This document shows positions 8,620 through 19,770 of a stretch of 57,490 nt of DNA, piece by piece. Origin of the DNA: Clostridia bacterium (GTDB lineage: Bacteria > Bacillota_A > Clostridia > Oscillospirales > UBA929); the NCBI GenBank assembly GCA_026001245.1, contig BNZR01000001.1, forward strand, positions 1-57,490. Reading direction: 5' to 3'. The notes beneath the pieces were generated by a model, which was given only the letters and a program-made list of their open reading frames with translations, was not told the origin of the DNA and made no database searches. Each line of letters begins with the position of its first letter. The first letter of the stretch is position 1. The position numbers were made by a program, and so were the translations under genes.

Positions 8620-11544
8620 TTGAAACGTATAGGCCTGGACGTAGGCTCGACCACCGTAAAATTGGTTTACATAGACGATGAGGGAGCAATCCAATACAGC
8701 CGCTACGAGCGGCACCACTCCGCGGTGCGCGAACGCGCCGAGGAGCTTCTGCGTGACGCGCTTAGCCAAATCGGGGACGTGACAGCCGCCGTGGCGCTGT
8801 CCGGCTCGGCGGGGCTTGGTGTGGCAAAAGAGCTTAATATCCCCTTTGTGCAGGAGGTATTCGCAACCAAAACCGCCTGCCGCCAATTGCTTCCCGGCAT
8901 TGACGTGGCCATAGAGCTGGGCGGCGAGGACGCGAAGATACTGTTCTTCACAAACGGCGCGGAGGAGCGCATGAACGGCTCCTGCGCGGGCGGCACCGGC
9001 GCGTTTATCGACCAAATGGCCTCACTGCTGGGGCTTAGCCTAGACGAGCTGGACAGCCTGTCGCTGTCCCACAAGGAGCTGTACCCCATAGCGTCGCGTT
9101 GCGGGGTGTTCGCCAAAAGCGACATACAGCCCCTGATAAATCAGGGCGCGTCAAAGCCCGACATGTGCGCGAGTATCTACCAGTCAATAGTCGAGCAGAC
9201 CGTTGCGGGGCTGGCGCAAGGCCGCGAGATTTCGGGCAAAATCGCTTTTTTGGGCGGCCCGCTGACCTTTATGCTGGGTCTGCGCCGCCGCTTTATCGAA
9301 ACGCTGAAGCTTGACGGCAACACCGCGATATTCCCCAAGCTGGCGGAGCTGTACGTGGCCATAGGCGCGGCGCTGTCGGCCAAAGAAACCATGAGTTTAT
9401 CGGACATCATAGGCCGCTTCGAGGACGAAAAGGCTTCCGCCACCGCCGGCTACGTTGGCTTGCCGCCGCTGTTTAAAAATGCGTCCGAGCTTGAAGCTTT
9501 CAAAGCGCGGCACAGCTCCGCCGATGTTCCGCATTTGAACCTGTCGGAATACAGCGGCGCGGCCTATCTTGGCATAGACGCGGGCTCCACCACCACCAAG
9601 CTGGCCTTGGTCGCCCCGGACGGCGGTCTGCTTTACAGCTACTACATGAGCAACAAGGGCGAACCGCTGTCACTGCTTAAAACCCAGCTTGCGCGGCTGT
9701 ACGAGCTGTGCGGCGACCGGGTTACAATCGGCGGCTCGGCGGTAACGGGCTACGGCGAGGATTTAATCAAGCACGCGTTCGGGCTGGACGCGGGTATTGT
9801 CGAAACCACCGCGCACTACACCGCCGCCCGGTTCTTTCAACCCGATGTGGATTTTATTTTGGACATCGGCGGGCAGGACATGAAGTGCTTCCGTCTGGCT
9901 GACGGGCGCGTCACGTCCATCTTGCTAAACGAGGCCTGCTCCTCCGGTTGCGGCTCGTTTATCGAGGCTTTCGCGTCCGCGCTGGGGTACAGCGTGGCCG
10001 ACTTCGCCGCGCTGGGGATCACCGCAACGCACCCTGTTGACCTCGGCTCGCGCTGTACGGTGTTCATGAACTCCTCGGTCAAGCAGGCGCAGAAAGACGG
10101 CGCGACCGTGGCCGACATCTCGGCGGGGCTTGCCATGAGCGTTGTGAAAAACGCGCTGTACAAAGTCATTCGCCAGCCCGTGGGGCAGCTGTTGGGCGAG
10201 CATATCGTGGTGCAGGGCGGAACGTTTTTAAACGACTGCGTACTGCGGTCACTGGAGACGGAGCTTAACACCACGGTAACGCGCCCGCAAATCGCGGGGT
10301 TGATGGGCGCATACGGCGCGGCGCTGTACTCCCGCGACCTTGGGCTTGCGCGTTCAAGCTTGATTCGCCCTGACAAGCTGATGGCCTTTACACACAAATC
10401 CTCAAGCTTCGCCTGTCAAATCTGCCCGAACCACTGCCGCGTGACGCGCAACGTGTTCCCGGACGGCAGTTTTTTAAGCGGCAACCGCTGTGAAAAGCCC
10501 ACGGGCGTGAAGTCCGAGGGTCTGCCCGATGCGTTTGAGTTCAAAAAACAGCTGACTGTGGATTCCCGGCCCTCCACGCTGAATTATCGCGGGCGTATCG
10601 GACTGCCCTTGGTGCTGAATATGTGGGAGAACCTGCCGTTTTGGAGAACGATCTTGCAACAACTGGGGTTTGAGGTGGTGCTGTCGCCGCTGTCAAGCAG
10701 AACCCTTTACAGCAAGGGGCAGAACTCGATCCCCTCCGACACGGCGTGCTATCCAGCAAAGCTGACCCACGGCCACATCGAAGCGTTGCTGGAGCAAGAG
10801 GTTGACGCGATATTCTACCCCTGCATGACCTATAACTTTGACGAGGGCGCGGGCGACAACCATTACAACTGCGCGGTAGTGGCCTACTATCCGGAGCTTC
10901 TGGCCGCGAACATGGACAGCCTTGGCAAAACGCGATTCCTGTTCCCGCACTTCGCGCCCGCGTTTCGCGCCACGTTTGAAAAGGCGGCCATCAAGTTCTT
11001 CGGCGAGGAGTTCAATATCCCCGCCAAGGAAGTCAAGCCCGCGATAGAGTCCGGCTTCAAGGCCTACGAGGCCGACCGCGAGGCCGTACGAGCTTTTGGC
11101 GCTCAGGCGATAAAGACAGCGCGGCAGAAAAAATTGCCCATCTTCGTGCTGGCCGGGCGGCCGTATCACATCGACCCGGAGGTAAACCACGGCATACATC
11201 AACTGCTGACAACTTTGGGCGGCGTGGTGCTGTCGGAGGATTGCGTCAGTGTTCAGGGCGCGAAAAGCTCTGTAAAGGTGCTGAATCAGTGGACGTATCA
11301 CGCCAGATTATACAGCGCGGCGGAGGTTGTTGCGCAAAGCCCCGACATGCAGCTGATACAGCTGGTGTCGTTCGGGTGCGGGCTTGACGCGGTTACCACA
11401 GACGAGGTGAAGTCTATACTTGAGCGGCACGGCAAGTTTTACACACAGCTAAAAATCGACGAGATAAACAATCTGGGCGCGGCGAAAATACGCCTGCGCA
11501 GTCTGCTGGAAGCGATACGCGTAAAGGAGAAAACACATGGCTGA
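8620..11544 (+). CDS. Acyl-CoA dehydratase activase-like protein, two BcrA/BadF ATPase domains plus DUF2229
   Basis: 974 residues. Two ASKHA-type activase domains lie in tandem. The first starts GLDVGSTTVKL and has the cluster cysteines Cys122 (NGSCAGGTGAF) and Cys161 (ASRCGVF); the second repeats GIDAGSTTTKLALV, NEACSSGCGSF and GSRCTVF. A DUF2229-type region follows (FACQICPNHCRVTRN, NMWENLPFW, IPSDTACYPAKL). Relatives of HgdC drive ATP-dependent electron transfer to radical 2-hydroxyacyl-CoA dehydratases; the role of this large form is unknown. Three in-frame starts exist (TTG 8605, ATG 8614, TTG 8620). GGGAGAG at 8607-8613 is 6 nt from TTG 8620 (MKRIGLDVGSTT), which also fits the family N-terminus. 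It overlaps the next gene by 8 nt. Confidence 0.85.
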   Translation: MKRIGLDVGSTTVKLVYIDDEGAIQYSRYERHHSAVRERAEELLRDALSQIGDVTAAVALSGSAGLGVAKELNIPFVQEVFATKTACRQLLPGIDVAIELGGEDAKILFFTNGAEERMNGSCAGGTGAFIDQMASLLGLSLDELDSLSLSHKELYPIASRCGVFAKSDIQPLINQGASKPDMCASIYQSIVEQTVAGLAQGREISGKIAFLGGPLTFMLGLRRRFIETLKLDGNTAIFPKLAELYVAIGAALSAKETMSLSDIIGRFEDEKASATAGYVGLPPLFKNASELEAFKARHSSADVPHLNLSEYSGAAYLGIDAGSTTTKLALVAPDGGLLYSYYMSNKGEPLSLLKTQLARLYELCGDRVTIGGSAVTGYGEDLIKHAFGLDAGIVETTAHYTAARFFQPDVDFILDIGGQDMKCFRLADGRVTSILLNEACSSGCGSFIEAFASALGYSVADFAALGITATHPVDLGSRCTVFMNSSVKQAQKDGATVADISAGLAMSVVKNALYKVIRQPVGQLLGEHIVVQGGTFLNDCVLRSLETELNTTVTRPQIAGLMGAYGAALYSRDLGLARSSLIRPDKLMAFTHKSSSFACQICPNHCRVTRNVFPDGSFLSGNRCEKPTGVKSEGLPDAFEFKKQLTVDSRPSTLNYRGRIGLPLVLNMWENLPFWRTILQQLGFEVVLSPLSSRTLYSKGQNSIPSDTACYPAKLTHGHIEALLEQEVDAIFYPCMTYNFDEGAGDNHYNCAVVAYYPELLAANMDSLGKTRFLFPHFAPAFRATFEKAAIKFFGEEFNIPAKEVKPAIESGFKAYEADREAVRAFGAQAIKTARQKKLPIFVLAGRPYHIDPEVNHGIHQLLTTLGGVVLSEDCVSVQGAKSSVKVLNQWTYHARLYSAAEVVAQSPDMQLIQLVSFGCGLDAVTTDEVKSILERHGKFYTQLKIDEINNLGAAKIRLRSLLEAIRVKEKTHG

Positions 11545-12856
11545 GTTAGTGCGCGACGGCGCGGGTCGTCTGCTGTTCACGGAGGAAATGCGCAAGGAAT
11601 ACACAATCTTACTGCCCCAAATGCTGCCGATTCACTTCGAGATGATCGAGCATATCTTCCGCCGCCACGGCTACAACACGGTGCTGCTTAAAACCACGCA
11701 CCCGCAAATCGTGACGGAGGGCTTGCAGGACGTGCATAACGACACCTGCTACCCCGCGCTGTTGGTAATCGGCCAGATGATTGACGCGCTTAAAAGCGGC
11801 AAGTATGACATCAACAAAACCGCGCTGATGATCACTCAAACGGGCGGCGGTTGCCGCGCCTCGAACTACATACATCTACTGCGCAAGGCCTTGGAGCGCA
11901 ACGATATGGGGCATGTGCCGGTGGTAAGCCTTAACGTGTCCGGCATGGAGAAAAACCCCGGCTTTAATCTCAATTTGCCGTTGGTTTACGAGCTACTGTC
12001 GGCCTGTTTCTACGGCGATGTGCTGATGGACGTGTCAAACCAGGTGCGTCCCTACGAGCTTCACGCGGGGGATACGGACAAGCTGGTCGATCGCTGGGTT
12101 GAAAGGCTGACGGGCTTCAAGTCCTTGGGGCTGAAAGGCTTCAGCCGCGCCATACGGCAGATATGCCGCGATTTTACCGACATTCCGGTTCTGCGCGTAC
12201 CCAAGACAAAGGTTGGGATTGTGGGGGAGATCTACGTCAAGTTCGCGCCGCTGGGCAACAACGAGCTTGAAAAATTCCTCCGCGCCGAGGGCGTGGAGGT
12301 AATCGTGCCGGGGCTTATGGGCTTTTTGCAGTTCATGTGCGACCACTACGTGGTTGACATGAAGGTCTATGGCATAAAAAAGCTAAAAGGGACACTGTTC
12401 GGGCTGTTCGCCCGGTTTATGGAGAGCATGGAGAACCGCATTATCAAGGTAATGCGCGACTTCCCCGACTTGCGCCCGCTGGAAAAATTCAAAGAGAAGA
12501 AAAAGCTGATAGCGGGCTACGTGTCCGACCGCAACAAGATGGGCGAGGGCTGGTTGCTTACGGCGGAAATGCTGGAGCTTATTCACATGGGCGTGCCGAA
12601 TATCATCTGCGCCCAGCCGTTTGGCTGTCTGCCCAACCACATTGTGGGCAAGGGCATGATCCGCGCCATACGCAAACGCCACCCCGACGCGAATATTTTA
12701 AGTGTTGACTACGACCCCGGCGCGACACGTGTCAATCAAGAAAACCGCATAAAGCTGATGCTGTCCGGCGCGAGAGTTGAGACGGCGGACGAGCCGGAGT
12801 CACTTCTTATCCAAATTCCGGACGTACAGCAGTACCTGCGCCACAACGGAGTATAG
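11537..12856 (+). CDS. 2-hydroxyacyl-CoA dehydratase (HgdB)-like protein
   Basis: 439 residues. Starts at ATG after AAAGGAG and overlaps the activase-like gene by 8 nt, so the two are made together. The sequence corresponds to the C-terminal third of the approximately 1400-residue activase/DUF2229/HgdB-like proteins of Firmicutes: NDTCYPALLVIGQ, TQTGGGCRASNY, NIICAQPFGCLPNHI and the typical end VDYDPGATRVNQENR. Conserved Cys in these motifs may hold an Fe-S cluster. Whether it dehydrates an acyl-CoA is not established. Its last 57 bases overlap the convergent FlhB-C-like gene. Confidence 0.8.
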   Translation: MAELVRDGAGRLLFTEEMRKEYTILLPQMLPIHFEMIEHIFRRHGYNTVLLKTTHPQIVTEGLQDVHNDTCYPALLVIGQMIDALKSGKYDINKTALMITQTGGGCRASNYIHLLRKALERNDMGHVPVVSLNVSGMEKNPGFNLNLPLVYELLSACFYGDVLMDVSNQVRPYELHAGDTDKLVDRWVERLTGFKSLGLKGFSRAIRQICRDFTDIPVLRVPKTKVGIVGEIYVKFAPLGNNELEKFLRAEGVEVIVPGLMGFLQFMCDHYVVDMKVYGIKKLKGTLFGLFARFMESMENRIIKVMRDFPDLRPLEKFKEKKKLIAGYVSDRNKMGEGWLLTAEMLELIHMGVPNIICAQPFGCLPNHIVGKGMIRAIRKRHPDANILSVDYDPGATRVNQENRIKLMLSGARVETADEPESLLIQIPDVQQYLRHNGV

Positions 12857-13066
12857 CTCGGGCGGTATCTCCTGCCCAACCTGCAGGGCGTTTAAGGTGT
12901 GCGCCAAATCCGCGTCGGCGCGGACGGGGATTTTAAGCTCCTCCGCCTTTTCGATTATACGCTCCGCAACCTCGCCCCGCCCCGCCGCAACCACCTTCGG
13001 CGCAACTTGCTCGGTATTGTACTCCAGCGCGACCGCCTCTTTTACGGGCGGTTTTTTTTCGCTCAT
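12800..13066 (-). CDS. FlhB C-terminal-domain-like protein (YlqH type)
   Basis: 88 residues, starting MSEKKPPVKEAVAL after GGAAGGTG. It matches the stand-alone export-switch fold related to the FlhB/YscU cytoplasmic domain: VKEAVALEYN, AERIIEKAEELKIPVRADADLAHTL, VGQEIPPELYSVVAQVLLYV. The NPTH autocleavage site of true FlhB is replaced by EYNTEQ, as in YlqH. In Bacillus a FliK-like gene (ylqG) precedes ylqH, the same order as here. The start is one base after the stop of the upstream FliK-like gene. Its 3' end lies inside the convergent HgdB-like gene. Confidence 0.85.
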   Translation of the reverse strand: MSEKKPPVKEAVALEYNTEQVAPKVVAAGRGEVAERIIEKAEELKIPVRADADLAHTLNALQVGQEIPPELYSVVAQVLLYVRNLDKK

Positions 13067-13067
13067 A

Positions 13068-14906
13068 CTACACCTTCCTGTCAAAGAAATAGCGCGTTTT
13101 GTTATCCTCGCGTATACGGCTGACGTCCATAATGTCGCTGGCTTCCGTCTTCTCGGCAACAGAAGTGCGCGCCAGCGCGTAGCCCTGCTCCTCCAACAGG
13201 TTTGAAAGCTCCAGCATATGCCCGGACACCAACAAAGCCGTTTCCGGCAACTCTAACTTGAAGTCGCACTCAACGTTTTTGCCCAGCACCTTGATAAAGG
13301 TCTCGACACGCCCCACGTTTGCTGTCATCAGCGACAAAAATATCGTGGCGTTTTGGGGGTCTATGCGTTTCTTGGCGTTTTCGCTGTCGTTGAACACATA
13401 CAGCTCCGCCGTGGTGCGCTCGTTGCCCCATTGAAGCGGGATAGTCACCACCGGCGTAAAATTACTGACCTGCTGAATAAACCGCGTACCGCCCTCCAAC
13501 TCGCGCACCGCCTGATGAAGCTCGGCGCGGGCGGGACTGTCCGGGGTGCGTTCCAGCCGCTCGTAAAGCAACTCCACCGCGGCATTTAGCTCGCGAGTAA
13601 GCGCGGCGGCATTAAGCTCACGCGGCAAGGTATGCGCGTTGTGGGGGTCAACCCGCCGAAACAAAGCCGTAATAGCCTGCTCCAACCGAGCCGCAACCTG
13701 CGGCGCGTTCTGCTCCCTAACAGGCAGATTTTCGGCCTTAGCCTGCGGTGCGGCAACCTCCTTGCCATATCTGTTATCAGTTATCTGTAATCTGTTATCT
13801 GCCGGCACGTCTTCCAGCAAGGTCAAAATCGCCTGCAACTGTTCGCCGACCAAGCCCTTGTGTTCCAAAAACTGCTGAAAATGCTGCACATTCGGTGGAT
13901 TTATCGGGATATTCTCCCTCGTCATAAACACCGCCTGTTCGGGCGTTAGCGCCGGATTGCGCCCCAAACCCGCCGTGATGGCCTGAAAATTATCACGCGA
14001 CACGGGCAAGCCCCCCGCAACCATAGCGCGGACGACGTTCACGTTGCGCTCGCCGATTTGAATCTGCTCCTTAGTGGGAATCGGGTCGCCGGGCGCGGGA
14101 AGCGGCGCGCCAAACGCCCTCAACAGCTTGGGAACGTCGGCGGCCTTGGGGTCGGTCAAAATTTTGGGGTCGGTCAAGGTAACGGTCAAGCGCGGCGTGG
14201 GCGCGGGCTGATTCCGAAACATAGGCCGCGCCGGCGTGGATTTGTCCGTAACAGTGAACATCAAGGTCTGCCCAACAGGCAACTCCCGAACCTGCGGCAG
14301 ATTGCTCTGCGGCAGTCCGGCAGTAGGCAATTGAACCTGCGGCAACTGCGGAGCCTGCGGCATTTGAGCGGTCGGAGTTTGCGTCTGCGCAAGCGGCGAT
14401 TGTCCAGCAATCGGAGCTTGTTGCGGACTTTGCGCCTGAGATTGCGGTTGCATTTGCGCTTGCCCGGAGGTCTGCGGGGCAAGCTCCGCAATCGGCAACT
14501 GCACCTGCGCGGAAGCGACAAGCGGACGCGCCGTCTGCGCCTGCGGCTGTAAAGCAGTCGGCATTTGCGCCTGCGGCTGTTGCGTTGACTGCGGCTGTTG
14601 CGTCTTGCCATATCTGTTATCCGTTATCTGTTCTCTGTTATCTGCGGCGGTCTGTTGCGCCGAAAACACCTCGCCGCCCGGCAATTTAAGCCGCACGTCG
14701 CCGCCCTCGGATTTAAGCACCTCCGCCCATATCGCGTCACCGACATTCAAACGCGCCAGCGTCAGCAGTTGTTGCGCCTGCATGGGTCGTATACCCTCGG
14801 ATTTGGCGCCCGCCAGCTGGTCTGTAGTCATTAAATCGTCAGTTTGGCCTTGCATTTGCGCCAATAATTGTTGCGCTCTGGGCGGTAATTGCGAAATTTG
14901 CACCAC
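13068..14906 (-). CDS. FliK-like, Gln/Pro-rich protein (YlqG-like)
   Basis: 612 residues with GTG start after GAGGGGGTG. Residues 1-80 form a small folded region (LTLARLNVGDAIWAEVLKSEGGDVRLKLPGG). A long Gln/Pro/Ala-rich low-complexity stretch follows, then a C-terminal domain resembling the flagellar hook-length control FliK C-terminus (TPVVTIPLQWGNERTTAELYVF, NVECDFKLELPETALLVSGHMLELSNLLEEQGY). No flagellar gene is in the window. Two nearly identical 14-residue segments (ADNR-QITDNRYGK) come from a 41-bp nucleotide repeat. The direct neighbour is the FlhB-C-like gene. Function unknown. Confidence 0.7.
   Translation of the reverse strand: MVQISQLPPRAQQLLAQMQGQTDDLMTTDQLAGAKSEGIRPMQAQQLLTLARLNVGDAIWAEVLKSEGGDVRLKLPGGEVFSAQQTAADNREQITDNRYGKTQQPQSTQQPQAQMPTALQPQAQTARPLVASAQVQLPIAELAPQTSGQAQMQPQSQAQSPQQAPIAGQSPLAQTQTPTAQMPQAPQLPQVQLPTAGLPQSNLPQVRELPVGQTLMFTVTDKSTPARPMFRNQPAPTPRLTVTLTDPKILTDPKAADVPKLLRAFGAPLPAPGDPIPTKEQIQIGERNVNVVRAMVAGGLPVSRDNFQAITAGLGRNPALTPEQAVFMTRENIPINPPNVQHFQQFLEHKGLVGEQLQAILTLLEDVPADNRLQITDNRYGKEVAAPQAKAENLPVREQNAPQVAARLEQAITALFRRVDPHNAHTLPRELNAAALTRELNAAVELLYERLERTPDSPARAELHQAVRELEGGTRFIQQVSNFTPVVTIPLQWGNERTTAELYVFNDSENAKKRIDPQNATIFLSLMTANVGRVETFIKVLGKNVECDFKLELPETALLVSGHMLELSNLLEEQGYALARTSVAEKTEASDIMDVSRIREDNKTRYFFDRKV
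13762..13802. repeat. 41-bp dispersed repeat, copy 1
   Basis: Runs of CTGTTATC words (plus strand TTGCCATATCTGTTATC..., 41 bp). It matches 14605-14645 at 38 of 41 positions by eye. It is in frame in the FliK-like gene, giving ADNRLQITDNRYGK. Confidence 0.75.
14605..14645. repeat. 41-bp dispersed repeat, copy 2
   Basis: Second copy of the element at 13762-13802, same orientation and same reading frame, giving ADNREQITDNRYGK. The two copies are 802 bp apart and the sequence between them is not repeated, so it is not a simple tandem duplication. Confidence 0.75.
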
Positions 14907-15061
14907 GACACCCCCTCGTACTATCTATCGTAGCTTGAAGCTTAACTCTTGATTTTTTCACTTACTTTTTTGAAAAGAAAATCCATGAGATAAATCGCCC
15001 GTTCGGGTAATACTGAATGTGGTGATTCATTGCCAAACTGAACAAGTGAGGTATTTTATAT

Positions 15062-16066
15062 ATGAGAAACAAGCATATTTTCGCCATTTTTATGGCTTTT
15101 CTGATATTCCTGACGCTGACTGTACCCTCGATGGCCGCCGCGCCGGGGGTTCCCTCGCAGCTTATACCGATAGGCCACAGCGCGGGCATACAATTTAAAA
15201 CACGCGGCCTGATGGTCGTGGGCTACACCACAGACACCGAGCGCGGCGGCGGCCTAAAACCCGGCGACTTCATCACAAAAATCAACGGCGAACCCGCCGG
15301 AAGCGCGGAGGATTTTGGCGATAAAATCGAACAATCAGGCGATTCCGCAACGCTGACCATCATACGCGGCGGCACCGAGACAAATCTTACCGCAAGCGCC
15401 GACGGCGGCAAGCTGGGCGTGTGGGTGCGCGACACGGTGTCCGGAATCGGCACGCTGACCTTTTATGACCCCGCAAGCGGCATGTTCGGCGCGTTGGGTC
15501 ATGGTATCTGCGAGGGCAAGCTGCTTGTTCCCATAGCATCGGGCGACCTGCTAATCTCTGAAATTTCCGAGGTGCGGCGCGGTCGTGCGGGGCAACCCGG
15601 CGAGCTGAAAGGCGCGTTTACGACAGCCGTCTCGCCCGGCTCGTTGATTTTAAATTCCGCGCAGGGGCTATTCGGTATTTTGGACAAACCAAAGGCTTTT
15701 ATCACGGACGGCGGTACTTTCCAGCACGCCACGGCGCTGGCCGATAAGTCAGAGGTGGAAATCGGCGAGGCAACCATGCTGTGCAACGTGCGCGGCGACA
15801 CGGTTGAACCCTTTAAAATCGAGATTACCGCCATGGGCGGGGGCGACAGCCGCGACTTTACAATCCGCGTGACGGACGAAAGTCTGCTTGCGATAACGGG
15901 CGGCATTGTTCAAGGCATGTCGGGCAGTCCGATTCTGCAAAACGGCAAGCTTATCGGCGCGGTAACCCACGTGTTGGTAAGCGACCCGAAAAAAGGCTTC
16001 GGGATTTTTATTTCCAACATGTTAGAGATATACAAAAGGGACGCGAAAGCGTCCCTTACATATTAA
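15062..16066 (+). CDS. spoIVB: SpoIVB-like S55 serine peptidase with PDZ domain
   Basis: 334 residues. An N-terminal membrane/signal segment (6-24) is followed by a PDZ-like domain (about 45-110: GLKPGDFITKINGEPAGS) and the S55 peptidase domain, with FGALGHGI (His147) and GIVQGMSGSPI (Ser287) as probable catalytic residues. In Bacillus, SpoIVB is secreted from the forespore and triggers SpoIVFB-dependent sigma-K activation. This one is shorter than the Bacillus protein (about 425), as in many Clostridia. Start ATG follows GTGAGG. It is isolated on the plus strand and its end overlaps the convergent exonuclease gene by 11 nt. Confidence 0.85.
   Translation: MRNKHIFAIFMAFLIFLTLTVPSMAAAPGVPSQLIPIGHSAGIQFKTRGLMVVGYTTDTERGGGLKPGDFITKINGEPAGSAEDFGDKIEQSGDSATLTIIRGGTETNLTASADGGKLGVWVRDTVSGIGTLTFYDPASGMFGALGHGICEGKLLVPIASGDLLISEISEVRRGRAGQPGELKGAFTTAVSPGSLILNSAQGLFGILDKPKAFITDGGTFQHATALADKSEVEIGEATMLCNVRGDTVEPFKIEITAMGGGDSRDFTIRVTDESLLAITGGIVQGMSGSPILQNGKLIGAVTHVLVSDPKKGFGIFISNMLEIYKRDAKASLTY
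16038..16055 (-). terminator. Hairpin at the junction of convergent genes
   Basis: GGGACGC, GAAA tetraloop, GCGTCCC, extended by flanking AA/TT pairs. Read on the minus strand it is followed by CCCTTTT, a short U tract, so it may end the exonuclease transcript. It lies inside the last codons of spoIVB. Confidence 0.5.
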
Positions 16067-16550
16067 GCAGCTTGATTAAAATCCGGGCGGTGGTCATCGC
16101 GTCGCCCAAGGCGCGGTGTTCTGACGCGTTTTTTATCCCCAAATGCGCCGCGACCATGCCTAATTTGTGGCTTTGCAATTTCAAGATACGCCGCGCCGCC
16201 TGTAGTGTGCAGTAGGTCTCCCCCGTGAAGCGTATACCTTTGCGGGCGCAGGCCGCGTCTAAAAAGCCTTTGTCGAACGGGACATTGTGGCACACAAGCA
16301 CGTCGCCGCCGATAAAGTCAAGCAGTGTCGGCAAAAGCTCGTCAAAATGCGGATAGTTCGCGGTCATGCTCTCGTCAATGCCAGTCAGCCGCGTTATACC
16401 GCTTGGTATGTAGCCATAGGGCTTGCATAGGGAGGCCATATTGAGGTCAAGCTCGCCGTTTTTCACGCGCACCGCGCCGAACTCGATAACCTCGCAGTTA
16501 TGCGGCGACAGCCCCGTGGTCTCAAAATCAACAACGCAGTAGTTTTTCAT
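16056..16550 (-). CDS. DEDDh 3'-5' exonuclease, DNA polymerase III epsilon-like
   Basis: 164 residues comprising just the exonuclease fold. Metal-binding residues are in DFETTG (Asp8, Glu10), VCHNVPFDKGF (Asp) and the ExoIII His-Asp pair in EHRALGDA. Possible roles are proofreading or trimming of nucleic acid ends; as a stand-alone protein its target is unknown. The ATG at 16550 overlaps the TGA of the upstream DUF6062 gene (ATGA); a TTG 12 nt earlier has no better ribosome binding site. Last gene of the guaB-GH5-DUF6062 unit. Confidence 0.85.
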   Translation of the reverse strand: MKNYCVVDFETTGLSPHNCEVIEFGAVRVKNGELDLNMASLCKPYGYIPSGITRLTGIDESMTANYPHFDELLPTLLDFIGGDVLVCHNVPFDKGFLDAACARKGIRFTGETYCTLQAARRILKLQSHKLGMVAAHLGIKNASEHRALGDAMTTARILIKLLNM

Positions 16551-17173
16551 GGCGCAATCCAATTAACGGTCTGCTCGACCGCCGTTTTCGCGTCCCCCAG
16601 AGGTTGATCCGCGAAGCGATGGTCAAAGCTGTTGCAAAAAGTGGTAACCAGCGGGATGATTTCACCAAACCGCTCCGCCGCCAGGCTTTCCAACGCGTTT
16701 TTGAACTTATCAGCCGATTTGCGGCGCATGCCTTTGTCCGCGCCCGCCATCAACAGCCCGACATGCGGATAACACAGCTTAGAGCCTGTCAGCTTACCAT
16801 GAAACGCGTCGTCGCTCTCGTAGATGTGAAAGATATTCGAGATGTAGGCCGCCATAAACCTATCCACGCGGTTGCACACAAAACAGGAATCGGGGTTGTA
16901 TTTCTTGACGCGCTTGCTCTGCTCCATCAAATAGCTTTGCAGTATCAGCGACAGCGCAAGGCGGTTGCCCATGCCAAGCATGCCCTCAAGATGGCGGCGG
17001 CAGAAGCCCTGCTTGTTGGTTTCGACGCGCACGTCCGGCTCCATCATCGCCGCGCCCATTACGTACTCCAGCGCGTCCCGCTCCAGCCGCGCTTTAAGAC
17101 GGCACACGGGGCAGGTGCCGTCTTGAAGCTCAAAGGCCTCGTTTATGGGAATCGTATAAATCGTCTCGCTCAT
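16547..17173 (-). CDS. DUF6062 family Cys-rich protein
   Basis: 208 residues, function unknown. The sequence fits the Clostridial DUF6062 family: YTIPINEAFE at the start, then metal-binding-like Cys/His groups CPVCRLKARLERDALEYVMG, GFCRRHLEGM, DSCFVCNRVDRF and LCYPHVGLL. The pairs CxxC and CRRH suggest zinc or Fe-S binding (inference). It sits between the GH5 gene (1 nt upstream; ribosome binding site AAAGGTG lies in the GH5 end) and the exonuclease (4-nt overlap). Confidence 0.75.
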   Translation of the reverse strand: MSETIYTIPINEAFELQDGTCPVCRLKARLERDALEYVMGAAMMEPDVRVETNKQGFCRRHLEGMLGMGNRLALSLILQSYLMEQSKRVKKYNPDSCFVCNRVDRFMAAYISNIFHIYESDDAFHGKLTGSKLCYPHVGLLMAGADKGMRRKSADKFKNALESLAAERFGEIIPLVTTFCNSFDHRFADQPLGDAKTAVEQTVNWIAP

Positions 17174-17174
17174 A

Positions 17175-19730
<2,556 letters not shown>

Positions 19731-19770
19731 GTGGGGCGGCGGGGGTGGGATTTTTGTTTATAATTTTAAC

